Assembly: GCA_020350725.1 (NCBI GenBank)
Contig: CP070719.1
Coordinates: 1,069,739-1,108,726 of the forward strand
Reading direction: 5' to 3'
DNA from: a bacterium
GTDB taxonomy: Bacteria; BMS3Abin14
DNA: 38,988 bases
Part shown: one piece after another, positions 18,234-26,003 of the stretch
How the letters are laid out: every line of letters starts with the position of its first letter
How positions within the stretch are numbered: the stretch's first letter is position 1
The notes under the pieces: model-generated
Seen by the model: the letters and a program-made list of their open reading frames with translations, nothing else
The model's database searches: none
Told to the model about the DNA's origin: nothing
Translations under genes and position numbers: made by a program

Positions 18234-19646
18234 TCATGCCTCATCCCCGTCCTCCATTTCCACCATTCTCAAGAGATAAGCCTCTTCAGGGACACCCGGC
18301 GTCAGCCGGACTTTCTCGGAGATCTCCACGCCGGGAATCCAGATGATCTCACCTCCCGCATCGAGGACCAGGGGCAGCCGGTCCCTCTCCTCCCTGGGGA
18401 CTTTTCGATCGATCAGGAACCTCTTGAGGGTCTTTGCCCTCTGCATACCCAGAGGCTGTATCCTGTCCCCTGAACGGCGCGCCCGGACGGTCAGGGGCAG
18501 CCTGACAGACCTTTTCCGGATCAGACAGGACCGCCCCCGGGGAAAGGGTAAAAGTCCATCAAAGCCCTTTGCCTCGGCCGTGAGGGAGGCGTCGAATTCC
18601 GGTATGGCGATACGACCCGGGACCGGCCATATCCACTCCATGCCCGGAGCGGGGCGGACGGCATCGCCTGAAACAAGTTGAAGCCTTCTCCGGGTCAACA
18701 GAAGCGCGCCGCCTCCGGAGAGACTGATGCGCCCGACCCTCTTCTCCGCAATCATTCGCAGGATATCCACGATCAGATTGCCTTTCGGATGGAAGGAGAG
18801 ATCGGCCCTGAGAATTTTCAGGATCATCCCCTCTCTCAGGCAGGTCGGGATATCTTCGATCGTCGCCCTGTCCCACCCCTCCTCTACACCTGTCGGATCC
18901 GGATCGGGCAACAGGCCGTCGATCATTCGAACCTCGACCCGGCGCAGGGCCACCGCCAGGTCCCCGAGTCGGAGAAGCAGGTCGCGGATGTCTCTGTGGA
19001 AAACATGGGATAGAGCCGGAAGGGACAGGTGCCTGATCCGATTCCGGGCGAATCTCAGGTCACGGTTCGTCTCGTCCGCCACGGGCTGGAGACCCGCCCG
19101 ATGGCAATAATCCAGGATCTCCCGCCTCGATACCCCCATCAGGGGGCGGATAACCCGACCCTCCCTGGCGGGGATGCCGGAAAAGGAACGCCAGTCCATG
19201 CCCCTGCGAACCCTGAAGAGGACGGTCTCGGCCTGATCGTCCGAGTTGTGGGCGACAGCGATCCACCTCACACCGGCCTCATCAGCCGCCCGGTGAAGAA
19301 AGGAATACCTGAGGACCCTCAGTGCTCCCTCGAGGGAGCGCAGTCTCGCCCGCTCCCTGTCGACTTCCCCGGCATCCAGCCGTCCTTCGATGAGGGGAAT
19401 GCCGCAGGCGGCGCACAGCTCTCTGACCACCCGGGCATCATCGCTTGCCGCCCTTCCCCTTACGGTGTGATCCAGGTGGGCGGCTGTCAGGCCCCGGAAT
19501 TCCAGGCCATTCAATCTCCTGAGAATGTCCAGGAGAGCGGCCGAATCCGGCCCTCCCGAGATGGCGAGGAGAAGATGGTCGTCCCTCGCCACGCCCAGGG
19601 CTGCGAGGCTCCCGCGAACGGTATCGAAGATTTTTTCAGACATCAT
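18234..19646 (-). CDS. tilS: tRNA(Ile)-lysidine synthetase TilS
   Basis: TilS attaches lysine to C34 of the minor isoleucine tRNA so that it reads AUA. The 470-residue protein carries the ATP-binding P-loop SGGPDS (30-35), the AHLDHTVRG segment, AHNSDDQAETVLFR and the RPLMGVSRREIL motif of the catalytic domain, then the C-terminal substrate-recognition domains (GDRIQPLGM...KTLKRFLIDRKVPREERD). Length is normal. The ATG at 19646 lies directly beyond the T-run of the preceding gene's terminator and has no visible Shine-Dalgarno sequence, so how it is transcribed and initiated is unclear. Confidence 0.95.
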   Translation of the reverse strand: MMSEKIFDTVRGSLAALGVARDDHLLLAISGGPDSAALLDILRRLNGLEFRGLTAAHLDHTVRGRAASDDARVVRELCAACGIPLIEGRLDAGEVDRERARLRSLEGALRVLRYSFLHRAADEAGVRWIAVAHNSDDQAETVLFRVRRGMDWRSFSGIPAREGRVIRPLMGVSRREILDYCHRAGLQPVADETNRDLRFARNRIRHLSLPALSHVFHRDIRDLLLRLGDLAVALRRVEVRMIDGLLPDPDPTGVEEGWDRATIEDIPTCLREGMILKILRADLSFHPKGNLIVDILRMIAEKRVGRISLSGGGALLLTRRRLQLVSGDAVRPAPGMEWIWPVPGRIAIPEFDASLTAEAKGFDGLLPFPRGRSCLIRKRSVRLPLTVRARRSGDRIQPLGMQRAKTLKRFLIDRKVPREERDRLPLVLDAGGEIIWIPGVEISEKVRLTPGVPEEAYLLRMVEMEDGDEA

Positions 19647-19655
19647 TATTCAGTC

Positions 19656-19691
19656 AAAAAACTGAGCCCAGGGCCTGAGGCTCTGGGCTCA
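19656..19691 (-). terminator. Intrinsic terminator after the rubrerythrin-like gene
   Basis: On the minus strand a 13-base stem with one mismatch (arms 19679-19691 and 19663-19675, beginning TGAGCCCAG) closes a 3-base loop and is followed directly by TTTTTT (19656-19661). It sits 38 bases after the upstream stop and only 10 bases before the tilS start codon. Confidence 0.87.
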
Positions 19692-19728
19692 CTGTTCTCG
19701 GTCATGATCTGATCTTCATTGACCCCAG

Positions 19729-20190
19729 TCAGGAGACCTCCGAGTCCTCCCATCCCGGATGGTTTTTGATTCTCTCCAGCTCAGCAGTCAGTGTCTCGTA
19801 ATGGCCGTTCTCGAATTCGGCAATGTACTCGAGGAACCATTGCGATCTGGGATCATCGGTCTCCTGGGCCATCCGCGTGTATAACTCAACGGCCTTTTTC
19901 TCCGCCTCAATAGCCAGCTCAATGGCCTCCGTGAGGGACATGTTTTCGACGTCGGGCGTCTGGACATCCTCCCCCTCCGGTAAGTCTCCCACTTCCGTCC
20001 CGGTCTGGGCCCAGTAGAGGCGGCTCAGAGCCTGCCGGTGCTCGACTTCGTCATCGGCGAGGCTGATGAATTTTCTCCTGACCAGAGGATTCTTGACCTT
20101 CTTGGCTATCGCCAGGTAGAAGTTCCTAGCCTTTATCTCGTTCTGAATGGCCAGCAGCAGCGTCTTCCCGGTTTTAACGTTAGCGACCAA
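19729..20190 (-). CDS. Rubrerythrin-like ferritin-fold di-iron protein
   Basis: This is a 153-residue four-helix protein of the rubrerythrin / ferritin-like family, probably involved in peroxide removal or iron handling. The two half-site patterns for a di-iron centre are present: Glu18 with Glu48-x-x-His51, and Glu97 with Glu127-x-x-His130. There is no C-terminal rubredoxin domain and no Cys-x-x-Cys, so it is the short (erythrin-type) form. A 20-residue acidic linker joins the two helix pairs. Translation starts at TTG (20190), with an excellent AAGGAGG seven bases upstream. It is followed by a strong terminator, so it is probably monocistronic. Confidence 0.87.
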   Translation of the reverse strand: MVANVKTGKTLLLAIQNEIKARNFYLAIAKKVKNPLVRRKFISLADDEVEHRQALSRLYWAQTGTEVGDLPEGEDVQTPDVENMSLTEAIELAIEAEKKAVELYTRMAQETDDPRSQWFLEYIAEFENGHYETLTAELERIKNHPGWEDSEVS

Positions 20191-20279
20191 TGAGGTACCT
20201 CCTTCCGGTTTCTGTTATGTTTATCACTTCCGTGGATTTTGGGCCAGGGAAAGTTGACGGTATTAAATCCGTGACCCGG

Positions 20280-20930
20280 GAAAAACCGTTGCCGGTTCGC
20301 GGTTCACAGGTCACAGTGGGGAATCAGAGCATTAGAGCATTGGAAATTAGAGATTAGAGATCAATCCAAAATCCAAAAGGACAGTTCCCGGTTCACGGTT
20401 CACCGTTTACGGTTTGGGTACCGCCGTGATTCGTGAACGAATCCAAAGTCCAAAGTCCAAAATCCAAAAAAGAGGACCCTCTCTGTGGCACTCTGTGATG
20501 CGGTCTGAAAGGGACCGCTCTGTGTCCTCTGTGGTAAAGCTCTTCCCCCGGATTGCTTCACGCGGTTTCTGTTCGCAATGACAACCGCTTTCCCCCGCGT
20601 CCGGTGATGCACGTTCCATGTTCCAGGTACAAACTGTGAACTGAGAGCTGAGTCCTACGTACTAAGTGATACGTGATAAGTAACAGCTCAGTATACTTAT
20701 CACGTATCCCTTAGAACTATATATCCTCCCTCCTTCGCCCCATCGCCCACTCGCCCTTTCGCCCCCTCGCGTCCCCGTGTCCCCGTGTCCCCACGTCTGT
20801 TTTTCCCCCCATCGCCCCCTCGCCCGTCCGTCCCCTCGGGCAGATCTCCGCGTCCCCGTGTTCCCTCTGGACGCTGGCCTCCGGGCTCTGGACCCATTTT
20901 CCCCCGGGTCCGGAGGAAGAGCATTGATCC
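20280..20930. repeat. Composite intergenic repeat locus II
   Basis: There is no gene in this stretch. Modules in order are: TTCACGG/TTCACAG type words (20290-20415), AATCCAAAATCCAAAA (20364-20379), ACCGCCGTGATTCGTGA (20420-20436), a second AATCCAAAGTCC run (20440-20470), CTCTGTGG...CCTCTGTGTCCTCTGTGG (20480-20541), GATTGCTTCACGCGG...GTTCGCAATGACAACCGC (20551-20588), a perfect 15-base hairpin (20668-20682 with 20694-20708), C-rich CGTGTCCC/CGCCCC tandem words (20730-20860) and CCTCTGGACGCTGGCCTC (20864-20881). Twenty-four consecutive bases (20518-20541) are identical to 232-255. Open frames over this region translate to low-complexity Gly/Arg strings and are not genes. Confidence 0.87.
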
Positions 20931-21099
20931 AGGTTGTTGATTTCCTGTCCGCTGGTAGCTGATCACCAGCCGATCCAGAAGAAATCCTTTTGGGAGGAAA
21001 TGTCTGAACCCGGAAGAAGCAGGTGGAGCTGAATGTTGAAAATCGGGATCTTTGGAAAGGACCGTCATGCCCCAGCAGGATGTTCGGCCCCTCAGGGCC

Positions 21100-22143
21100 T
21101 CAGCTGTTGAACTGCACCTCGATCCGGAAGGCCAGGGCCCACACCGGTTTGAAACTCCCGTCAACATCCCTGGGCCATCTGACCTCCGGTTCCAGTTCAT
21201 AGAATAGCCAGATCCGATGAAAGTTCCTCCGGAATCGCACGTCAGCCTTGTACTCATCGATGGTGGTTTCGGGCTGGGTATACCCGGACATCCCCGCCTC
21301 GTAGGTCATGGCCGCCCTTTCCGAGAGCCTATGAAAAAGGGAGAGCTCGGTTCCCCAGTCGATTCCCTGGCTGATTCCCGAGTGGGTTCCGGAGCCGCTC
21401 CAACGCAGCAGGAGAGGTTCGCTGAGCCTCCTGTCCAGGTCGACCCGCGTCGTCTTACCGAAACCATCCTCCTCCTCCCAGAAAACCGTCTGAATGAAGC
21501 GGAAAAGGGTATTCACATTCAAGGGATAGGTGTATCTGTATCGCGCCCTCACAAAAGGCGGAGGCGGCCAGTCGAACCTCAGGCCGGCGTTGATACTGAA
21601 CTTGGAATGGCTTCTTTCCCTCACATCATAGCGGAGCTCAACCTTCCCTTGCCTTGCCTCCTCTTGCTCGTCGAGACCGGTGTCAACGGGATCATCGGGA
21701 AGGATATGGGTGGGGTCGTCCTCCCCCCTGCCGGCGATGACCAACTTCAGTTTGCTGGTGGCCTTTGGGAGGCGGGTGCTGATCAAAAACTGGTTGGGAT
21801 AGGTGAAGTCCTCATCTTCAGACCACCTCACCCCGAACCGCAACCTTGCCGACGTGCCCGGGTACCCCTCCTCATCCGCCCTTTCTTCTCCAAAGAAGCC
21901 ATCGAACCAGACGGCCGGCTCGCAGAGCTCGCGGGTCAGGTAGGCATGGGTTCTGTCCAGCCAGGTATCCTCTCTGGTGTAGCCCTCCTGGCCCATGCAC
22001 GGGCCTCTGTCAGGCCGGGACTGGGCGTAGTGTGGTTCTTCCGGCTCCCCCAGAGCGCTCCCCGACAGAGCAAGCAGGATGGTGACCACCGGGAGGACCC
22101 GAATGGGGAACATCTTGACCAGCAAAGGTGTCTCTTTCATCAT
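21100..22143 (-). CDS. Predicted outer-membrane or envelope beta-strand protein, function unknown
   Basis: I do not recognise the family. From ATG 22143 the 347-residue product has a signal peptide (hydrophobic VLPVVTILLALSGSALG, cleavage about residue 34) and then alternating polar/hydrophobic strands with many aromatic residues and Arg/Glu pairs (for example LRFGVRWSEDEDFTYPNQF, and FRIEVQFNS at the C-terminus). This suggests an outer-membrane beta-barrel. The C-terminal strand ends in Asn-Ser rather than the usual Phe. The open frame continues upstream to 22458 but that part reads like non-coding sequence. The gene is divergent from the FlK-like thioesterase across 280 bases. A short GC-rich hairpin follows the stop. 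Confidence 0.65.
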   Translation of the reverse strand: MMKETPLLVKMFPIRVLPVVTILLALSGSALGEPEEPHYAQSRPDRGPCMGQEGYTREDTWLDRTHAYLTRELCEPAVWFDGFFGEERADEEGYPGTSARLRFGVRWSEDEDFTYPNQFLISTRLPKATSKLKLVIAGRGEDDPTHILPDDPVDTGLDEQEEARQGKVELRYDVRERSHSKFSINAGLRFDWPPPPFVRARYRYTYPLNVNTLFRFIQTVFWEEEDGFGKTTRVDLDRRLSEPLLLRWSGSGTHSGISQGIDWGTELSLFHRLSERAAMTYEAGMSGYTQPETTIDEYKADVRFRRNFHRIWLFYELEPEVRWPRDVDGSFKPVWALAFRIEVQFNS

Positions 22144-22423
22144 GGGCCTGACCGCTTGACGGATTGATGCTGTCTCGGCATCCATTTGCCGGATCGACGG
22201 TAATTGTGTTTTCACCATCAGGTTTTCGCTGAACGAGGGTGCAAGCATTGAGGCGGGTCGAGTATTTTTCCCCCATTCTCGACACCCTTTATTCCATTTC
22301 CGGAACTCCGGCGATGTATTAATATAGCATCTGAAGAAGTAAAACCTGAACATTTTGAGGGCCGCCGCGGCTCTCCGGCAGAGCTGCTGATCGGATCGCA
22401 TATTGACGGGAAGGGAGAAAAAG

Positions 22424-22849
22424 ATGAAAGACACTCTTCGTGCCGGTCTCCAGCACACTCACAGATACAGGGTTCATGAGGAAAAGACAGTCCCCCACCT
22501 CTTTCCTGAGGCCGATTCGTTCCAGAAAATGCCCAGAGTCCTTGCCACCGGATTTCTGGTTGGCCTCATGGAGTGGGCCTGCATAGAGGCCCTTGCCCCT
22601 CATCTTGAGCCGGGAGAGGGCAGTGTCGGCACAATGATCCATATCAGCCACACCGCTCCGACACCTCCGGGCATGGAGGTCACCGTTAACGTCACCTGCA
22701 CCGAGGTGGACGGCAGGCGGACGACATGGGAGATCGAGGCAGCCGATGAACTGGAAAGCATCGGGAAGGCGACCCACCAGAGGTTCACGGTCAACTGGGA
22801 CAAATTCAACGCGAAACTGGAGGAAAAGAGGGGCGAGAGAAAGGAATAG
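22424..22849 (+). CDS. FlK-like hot-dog thioesterase (fluoroacetyl-CoA thioesterase family)
   Basis: This is a 141-residue single hot-dog-fold acyl-CoA thioesterase. It resembles FlK of Streptomyces cattleya along its whole length, including the same MKD start, KTVPHLFPEA, GFLVGLMEWAC, LEPGEGS, HTAPTPPG and KFNAK near the C-terminus. The catalytic residues known in FlK fall at identical numbers: Thr42, Glu50 and His76, with Arg120 also kept. Phe33 of the hydrophobic lid is present, but position 36, the Phe gate in FlK, is Met. The ATG at 22424 has GGAAGGGAG upstream. The natural substrate may be another short acyl-CoA. It is convergent with the XRE-cupin gene. Confidence 0.87.
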   Translation: MKDTLRAGLQHTHRYRVHEEKTVPHLFPEADSFQKMPRVLATGFLVGLMEWACIEALAPHLEPGEGSVGTMIHISHTAPTPPGMEVTVNVTCTEVDGRRTTWEIEAADELESIGKATHQRFTVNWDKFNAKLEEKRGERKE

Positions 22850-22943
22850 GATTCCGGAGCCGGAACGGATATTTGTTGCCAGCCGATATCCGTCCGTCCG
22901 TTGTCTCACCTGACTCCCGGATAGTCACTCCTCACCGGGGCGG

Positions 22944-23519
22944 TCACACGTTGAAATACAGAACGGCGTAGATCTCCGCCCTCTTATTGCCGGCGGCTAT
23001 GACCCGATGGGGCACGTTGGAACTGTAGTAGAGACTGTCGCCGGGCCCGAGGATGAACGTTTCGCTGCCGTACTGAACCTCTATCGTCCCGGACAGGACC
23101 GCGATGAACTCCTCCCCTTCATGGGTCGACACCTTGACCTGCCCCGCAGGCACCGGATTGATCTCGATGAAGAAAGGCTCCATGTGACGGTCGAGCTTAC
23201 CCGTCCCCAGGGAGTAGTAGACCATTGAGTCAGGCGTGCTGACGCCCTTCTCCATATGTGTCTCATCCTTCCCGGATCTCTCCGCGGCCCTTGAGATTAT
23301 GGGATCCGCACCTATCTGGTCATCGAGAAAATTGGCCATGCGGATCCCCAGTGCCCGGCTGATCTTGAGGAGATAGCCGATGGGAGGCGACGCCTCGTGG
23401 TTTTCAATGGATCTGAGGAACTCCGCCTCCAGCCCCGAGCGGAGGGCCAGATCCTCCAGGCTCATTCTCTTGATCTCCCTGAACTGCTTTACCCGGTCGC
23501 CTATTCTTTCCCTTTCCAT
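22944..23519 (-). CDS. XRE-family transcriptional regulator with C-terminal cupin sensor domain
   Basis: The 191-residue protein has an N-terminal Cro/C1-type helix-turn-helix (about 5-60, MSLEDLALRSGLEAEFLRSI) and a C-terminal cupin barrel (about 115-188, with HEGEEFIAVLSGTIEV and ILGPGDSLYYSSNVPHRV). Members of this group (PuuR/SutR-like) usually repress a nearby pathway and sense a small molecule through the cupin. ATG 23519 is chosen because GGAGGGG precedes it and it begins the helix-turn-helix; the frame runs upstream to 23729 without similarity. It is divergent from the HEAT-repeat gene and convergent with the FlK-like thioesterase, either of which could be a target. The effector is unknown. 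Confidence 0.9.
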   Translation of the reverse strand: MERERIGDRVKQFREIKRMSLEDLALRSGLEAEFLRSIENHEASPPIGYLLKISRALGIRMANFLDDQIGADPIISRAAERSGKDETHMEKGVSTPDSMVYYSLGTGKLDRHMEPFFIEINPVPAGQVKVSTHEGEEFIAVLSGTIEVQYGSETFILGPGDSLYYSSNVPHRVIAAGNKRAEIYAVLYFNV

Positions 23520-23791
23520 GCCTGCCCCTCCACAGAGCTTCCGTCCCAGGGGACACATCCTGATCAGTCCCGGTACTCTGAGTAACCCAATGTGCGCGCC
23601 GTCATAATAAATCCATAGCCGATCGCCTGACAAGGACTTTCGGACCGGTGCATGCCCCGGGATCGCTATCCTTTCCTGGAATACGGAATTAGGAACAAAC
23701 TCATCATGTCTCCGTTTCCGGTTCTGCACCTTTTATCATTTGTGGACATTGCTTCTGTTGGGATATATTAAGCCTTCTGCCGGGAGAAACG

Positions 23792-25912
23792 ATGGAAGAA
23801 AAAGAGACCGATTATAAAGGGCTACCCGCCTCAGCGTCCGGTGCCGCACCGGGGGAAGACGAGCTCATCCGGGATTTCATCGTCTCCCTCATCCAGGCCT
23901 TTCTGAGAACAGGGTATTACCTGCCCGACCACCCCCAGTCCGACAAGGCCAAGAAAGGTCTCTTCGAGATGTTCACCCGCCTGTCCGGGCGGTTCGGGGA
24001 GATCTCCTTCTTCACCAGGGGTGAAGAAGGAGCAAGGATGATCTTCGTCGAGGGCGTCCGGGACGCGGCCCTTAAGCTCCTGGACATCATGCCGGCCGGT
24101 ATGGCTGAGATCTACAGCCCGCGCTTCATCCAGTTCCTCGGCAGGAAGGAGATCATCAGCCTCTCCCTCTCCTCTCAGATGACTCGGGAGGAATTTTCCG
24201 GCTTCGTGAATCTGATAAGCGAGCCTGCCGCGGCCGATATGAAGCAGAGAGCCGCCAAAGACCGTTTCCTCGACAGCCTCCAGAAGGCTGGGATCCGGAA
24301 CGTCGCCCTCATCTTCAACGAGGACCTGATCTCCACCAGGCGCGACATCCCCTGGCGGATCGGCCTTGCCCTGTCGAGGCTGAAAAGGGATCTCCGGGTC
24401 ATTCCCATGTACAGGGACTATGATGCCGAAAAGCTCGCGGCTATCAAACGCGATATCATGCAGGACATCCTCAAGCCTCTTCGTGAGGCAGAGCTCATTT
24501 ACCCTTTCCTGATGAACATCGACATCGCCAAGTCCAGGAGCCTTCCCGAGGAGGAGGCAGAGGTCACGATCCTCGGATCGCTCGGAGACGAGGTCTTTCT
24601 GAACACAGCGGCCCTCTTCACCCGGGACGTCACCGGTAGGAAGATAAGATATAGAGACCTCCTGCCCGAGGAGAAGTTCGCCCGGGTGACGAAGATGGTG
24701 GCTGGACGCCTGACTCAGCTGGCCGATCCCGCCGCCAAGGGCATGCTGGAGGAACTCTTCGACACGGGCCTGATCTCCCTGGAGGATCTGCCGCCTGATG
24801 TAAGGGAGCGGGTGGGCCTGATCAGCCTGAGCAAGAGCTTTCTCGAACACAGGGAGAAATACCTCGAGAAACTCTCCGGCATCATGGACGGGGAAGAATA
24901 TCGGCGACGGGCCAGACCGCTGGCAAAGATCGTCCCCTACCTCCTGGAGGAGGGAAGGTTATCGGAGGCGGTGGAGATAACCGACCTCATCGCCGGCCAC
25001 TGCAATGATGGAGAGGATCGGACAGGGGCGGCACGGCAGGTGTTCTCGGAACTCACCCAGGAGGAGGCTCTCGAGGAGGCCGAACGCGCCTTCCTCAGGG
25101 TTTCGAAGGAGGACAGGATCATCCTGGAGAAGTTTTTCACCCTATGCGGTGAGATCTCCGTGCCCTACCTCCTGCGCATCATCCGGCAGACCGATGATCA
25201 ATGGCGGAGGAAACAGGCCTGCGAGATCCTCGTCGGGATCAGCCGCAGGGCCTCTGAATATCTGATCAAGCTCATCGACGGAGGTGAACTCTCGCCCGAC
25301 GCCACCCCCACTGTCATCCGGATTCTGGGCGGCATCACCGACGAGGAACTGATCCCCAAGGTTTTCCAGGCCCTGGCTCACCGAACGGTGGATACCAACC
25401 CGACCGTCCGACGGGAGGCCGTACACGCCCTGGCCACACTCTCCCCGGGGGATATGTTGGAGACCGTCCACAGGAGACTCGGGGATCCGGTGCTCGAGGT
25501 CCGCCGGGAGGCGGCCCGGGTTCTGGGATATTCGGGCGATCAGCGCGCCTTCGGCTCGCTGAAGGAACTCATCCTTGACGCCGAGGAACTCCAGGAAGAG
25601 GAAAGCTGGGAGCTGGCAGCGGCTTCCATAGCTTCATTGGGGAACCTCTACGAACGCTGCCCGGAGGTCAGGGAGGAGGTAAAGGCCTTCCTTCTGGATG
25701 TGGCCGAGAGAGGATGCAACCCCAGGGGTCTGAAGAGTCTGCTGAAGAAAGACCGGAGCCTGCCCGTCCCCGCGCTCGCCTCCCTGGCATACTCCCTCGG
25801 CCGCATTGGAGGCGAAGAATCCTTGCGGGTGCTTGAAAACCTGGCAAAGTCCAAGGACGACACGGTGTCCAGGCAGGCCGGGGGTGAGCTATCGAGGCTG
25901 AGGAAAGGATAG
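23792..25912 (+). CDS. Large HEAT-repeat protein of unknown function
   Basis: The 706-residue soluble protein has two parts. Residues 1 to about 400 form an unrecognised but well-formed region (AFLRTGYYLPDHPQSDKAKK near 37-56). From about 430 onward there are helical repeats of HEAT type, clearest at NPTVRREAVHALATL and VLEVRREAARVLGYSG (about 548-590), ending in a shorter set at the C-terminus. There is no signal peptide or membrane segment. HEAT arrays are protein-binding scaffolds, and no catalytic domain is visible. ATG 23792 follows GGGAGA. The gene is transcribed away from the XRE-cupin regulator, so regulation by it is possible. I can propose no specific function. Confidence 0.85.
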   Translation: MEEKETDYKGLPASASGAAPGEDELIRDFIVSLIQAFLRTGYYLPDHPQSDKAKKGLFEMFTRLSGRFGEISFFTRGEEGARMIFVEGVRDAALKLLDIMPAGMAEIYSPRFIQFLGRKEIISLSLSSQMTREEFSGFVNLISEPAAADMKQRAAKDRFLDSLQKAGIRNVALIFNEDLISTRRDIPWRIGLALSRLKRDLRVIPMYRDYDAEKLAAIKRDIMQDILKPLREAELIYPFLMNIDIAKSRSLPEEEAEVTILGSLGDEVFLNTAALFTRDVTGRKIRYRDLLPEEKFARVTKMVAGRLTQLADPAAKGMLEELFDTGLISLEDLPPDVRERVGLISLSKSFLEHREKYLEKLSGIMDGEEYRRRARPLAKIVPYLLEEGRLSEAVEITDLIAGHCNDGEDRTGAARQVFSELTQEEALEEAERAFLRVSKEDRIILEKFFTLCGEISVPYLLRIIRQTDDQWRRKQACEILVGISRRASEYLIKLIDGGELSPDATPTVIRILGGITDEELIPKVFQALAHRTVDTNPTVRREAVHALATLSPGDMLETVHRRLGDPVLEVRREAARVLGYSGDQRAFGSLKELILDAEELQEEESWELAAASIASLGNLYERCPEVREEVKAFLLDVAERGCNPRGLKSLLKKDRSLPVPALASLAYSLGRIGGEESLRVLENLAKSKDDTVSRQAGGELSRLRKG

Positions 25913-26003
25913 TATAAACCAGTGTCTCGTGTCTGGTGTCTAGTGTCCAGAAAGAGCAGAAGTGAGATTCCAGACCCTGGACCCTAGAAACCAGAAACTG
26001 AAT
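25913..26003. repeat. Short module cluster between the HEAT gene and korB
   Basis: The convergent gap is almost entirely repeat-like: tandem GTGTCTCGTGTCTGGTGTCT words (25922-25948) followed by CCAGACCCTGGACCCTAGAA (25970-25989) and AACCAGAAACTGAA. The CTGGACCCT wording is that of the locus I tandem units. No terminator is evident for either gene. Confidence 0.6.

Noticed and set aside
18007-18244. Two overlapping 76-codon frames upstream of ftsH
   Set aside because: No similarity to known proteins, no ribosome-binding site, and part of the frame is repeat wording; treated as intergenic.
20730-20860. C-rich tandem words as a CRISPR array
   Set aside because: The units are short and irregular with no spacers of constant length, and no cas gene is present.
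20700-21257. Minus-strand frame of 185 codons over locus II
   Set aside because: Translation is Gly/Arg/Glu-rich repeat text (TRGREGAKGRVGDG) and overlaps the end of the envelope protein; it is a repeat-derived artefact.
22865-22893. 8-base inverted repeat between the thioesterase and XRE genes as a bidirectional terminator
   Set aside because: Stem is short, the loop is 13 bases and there is no T-run on either side.
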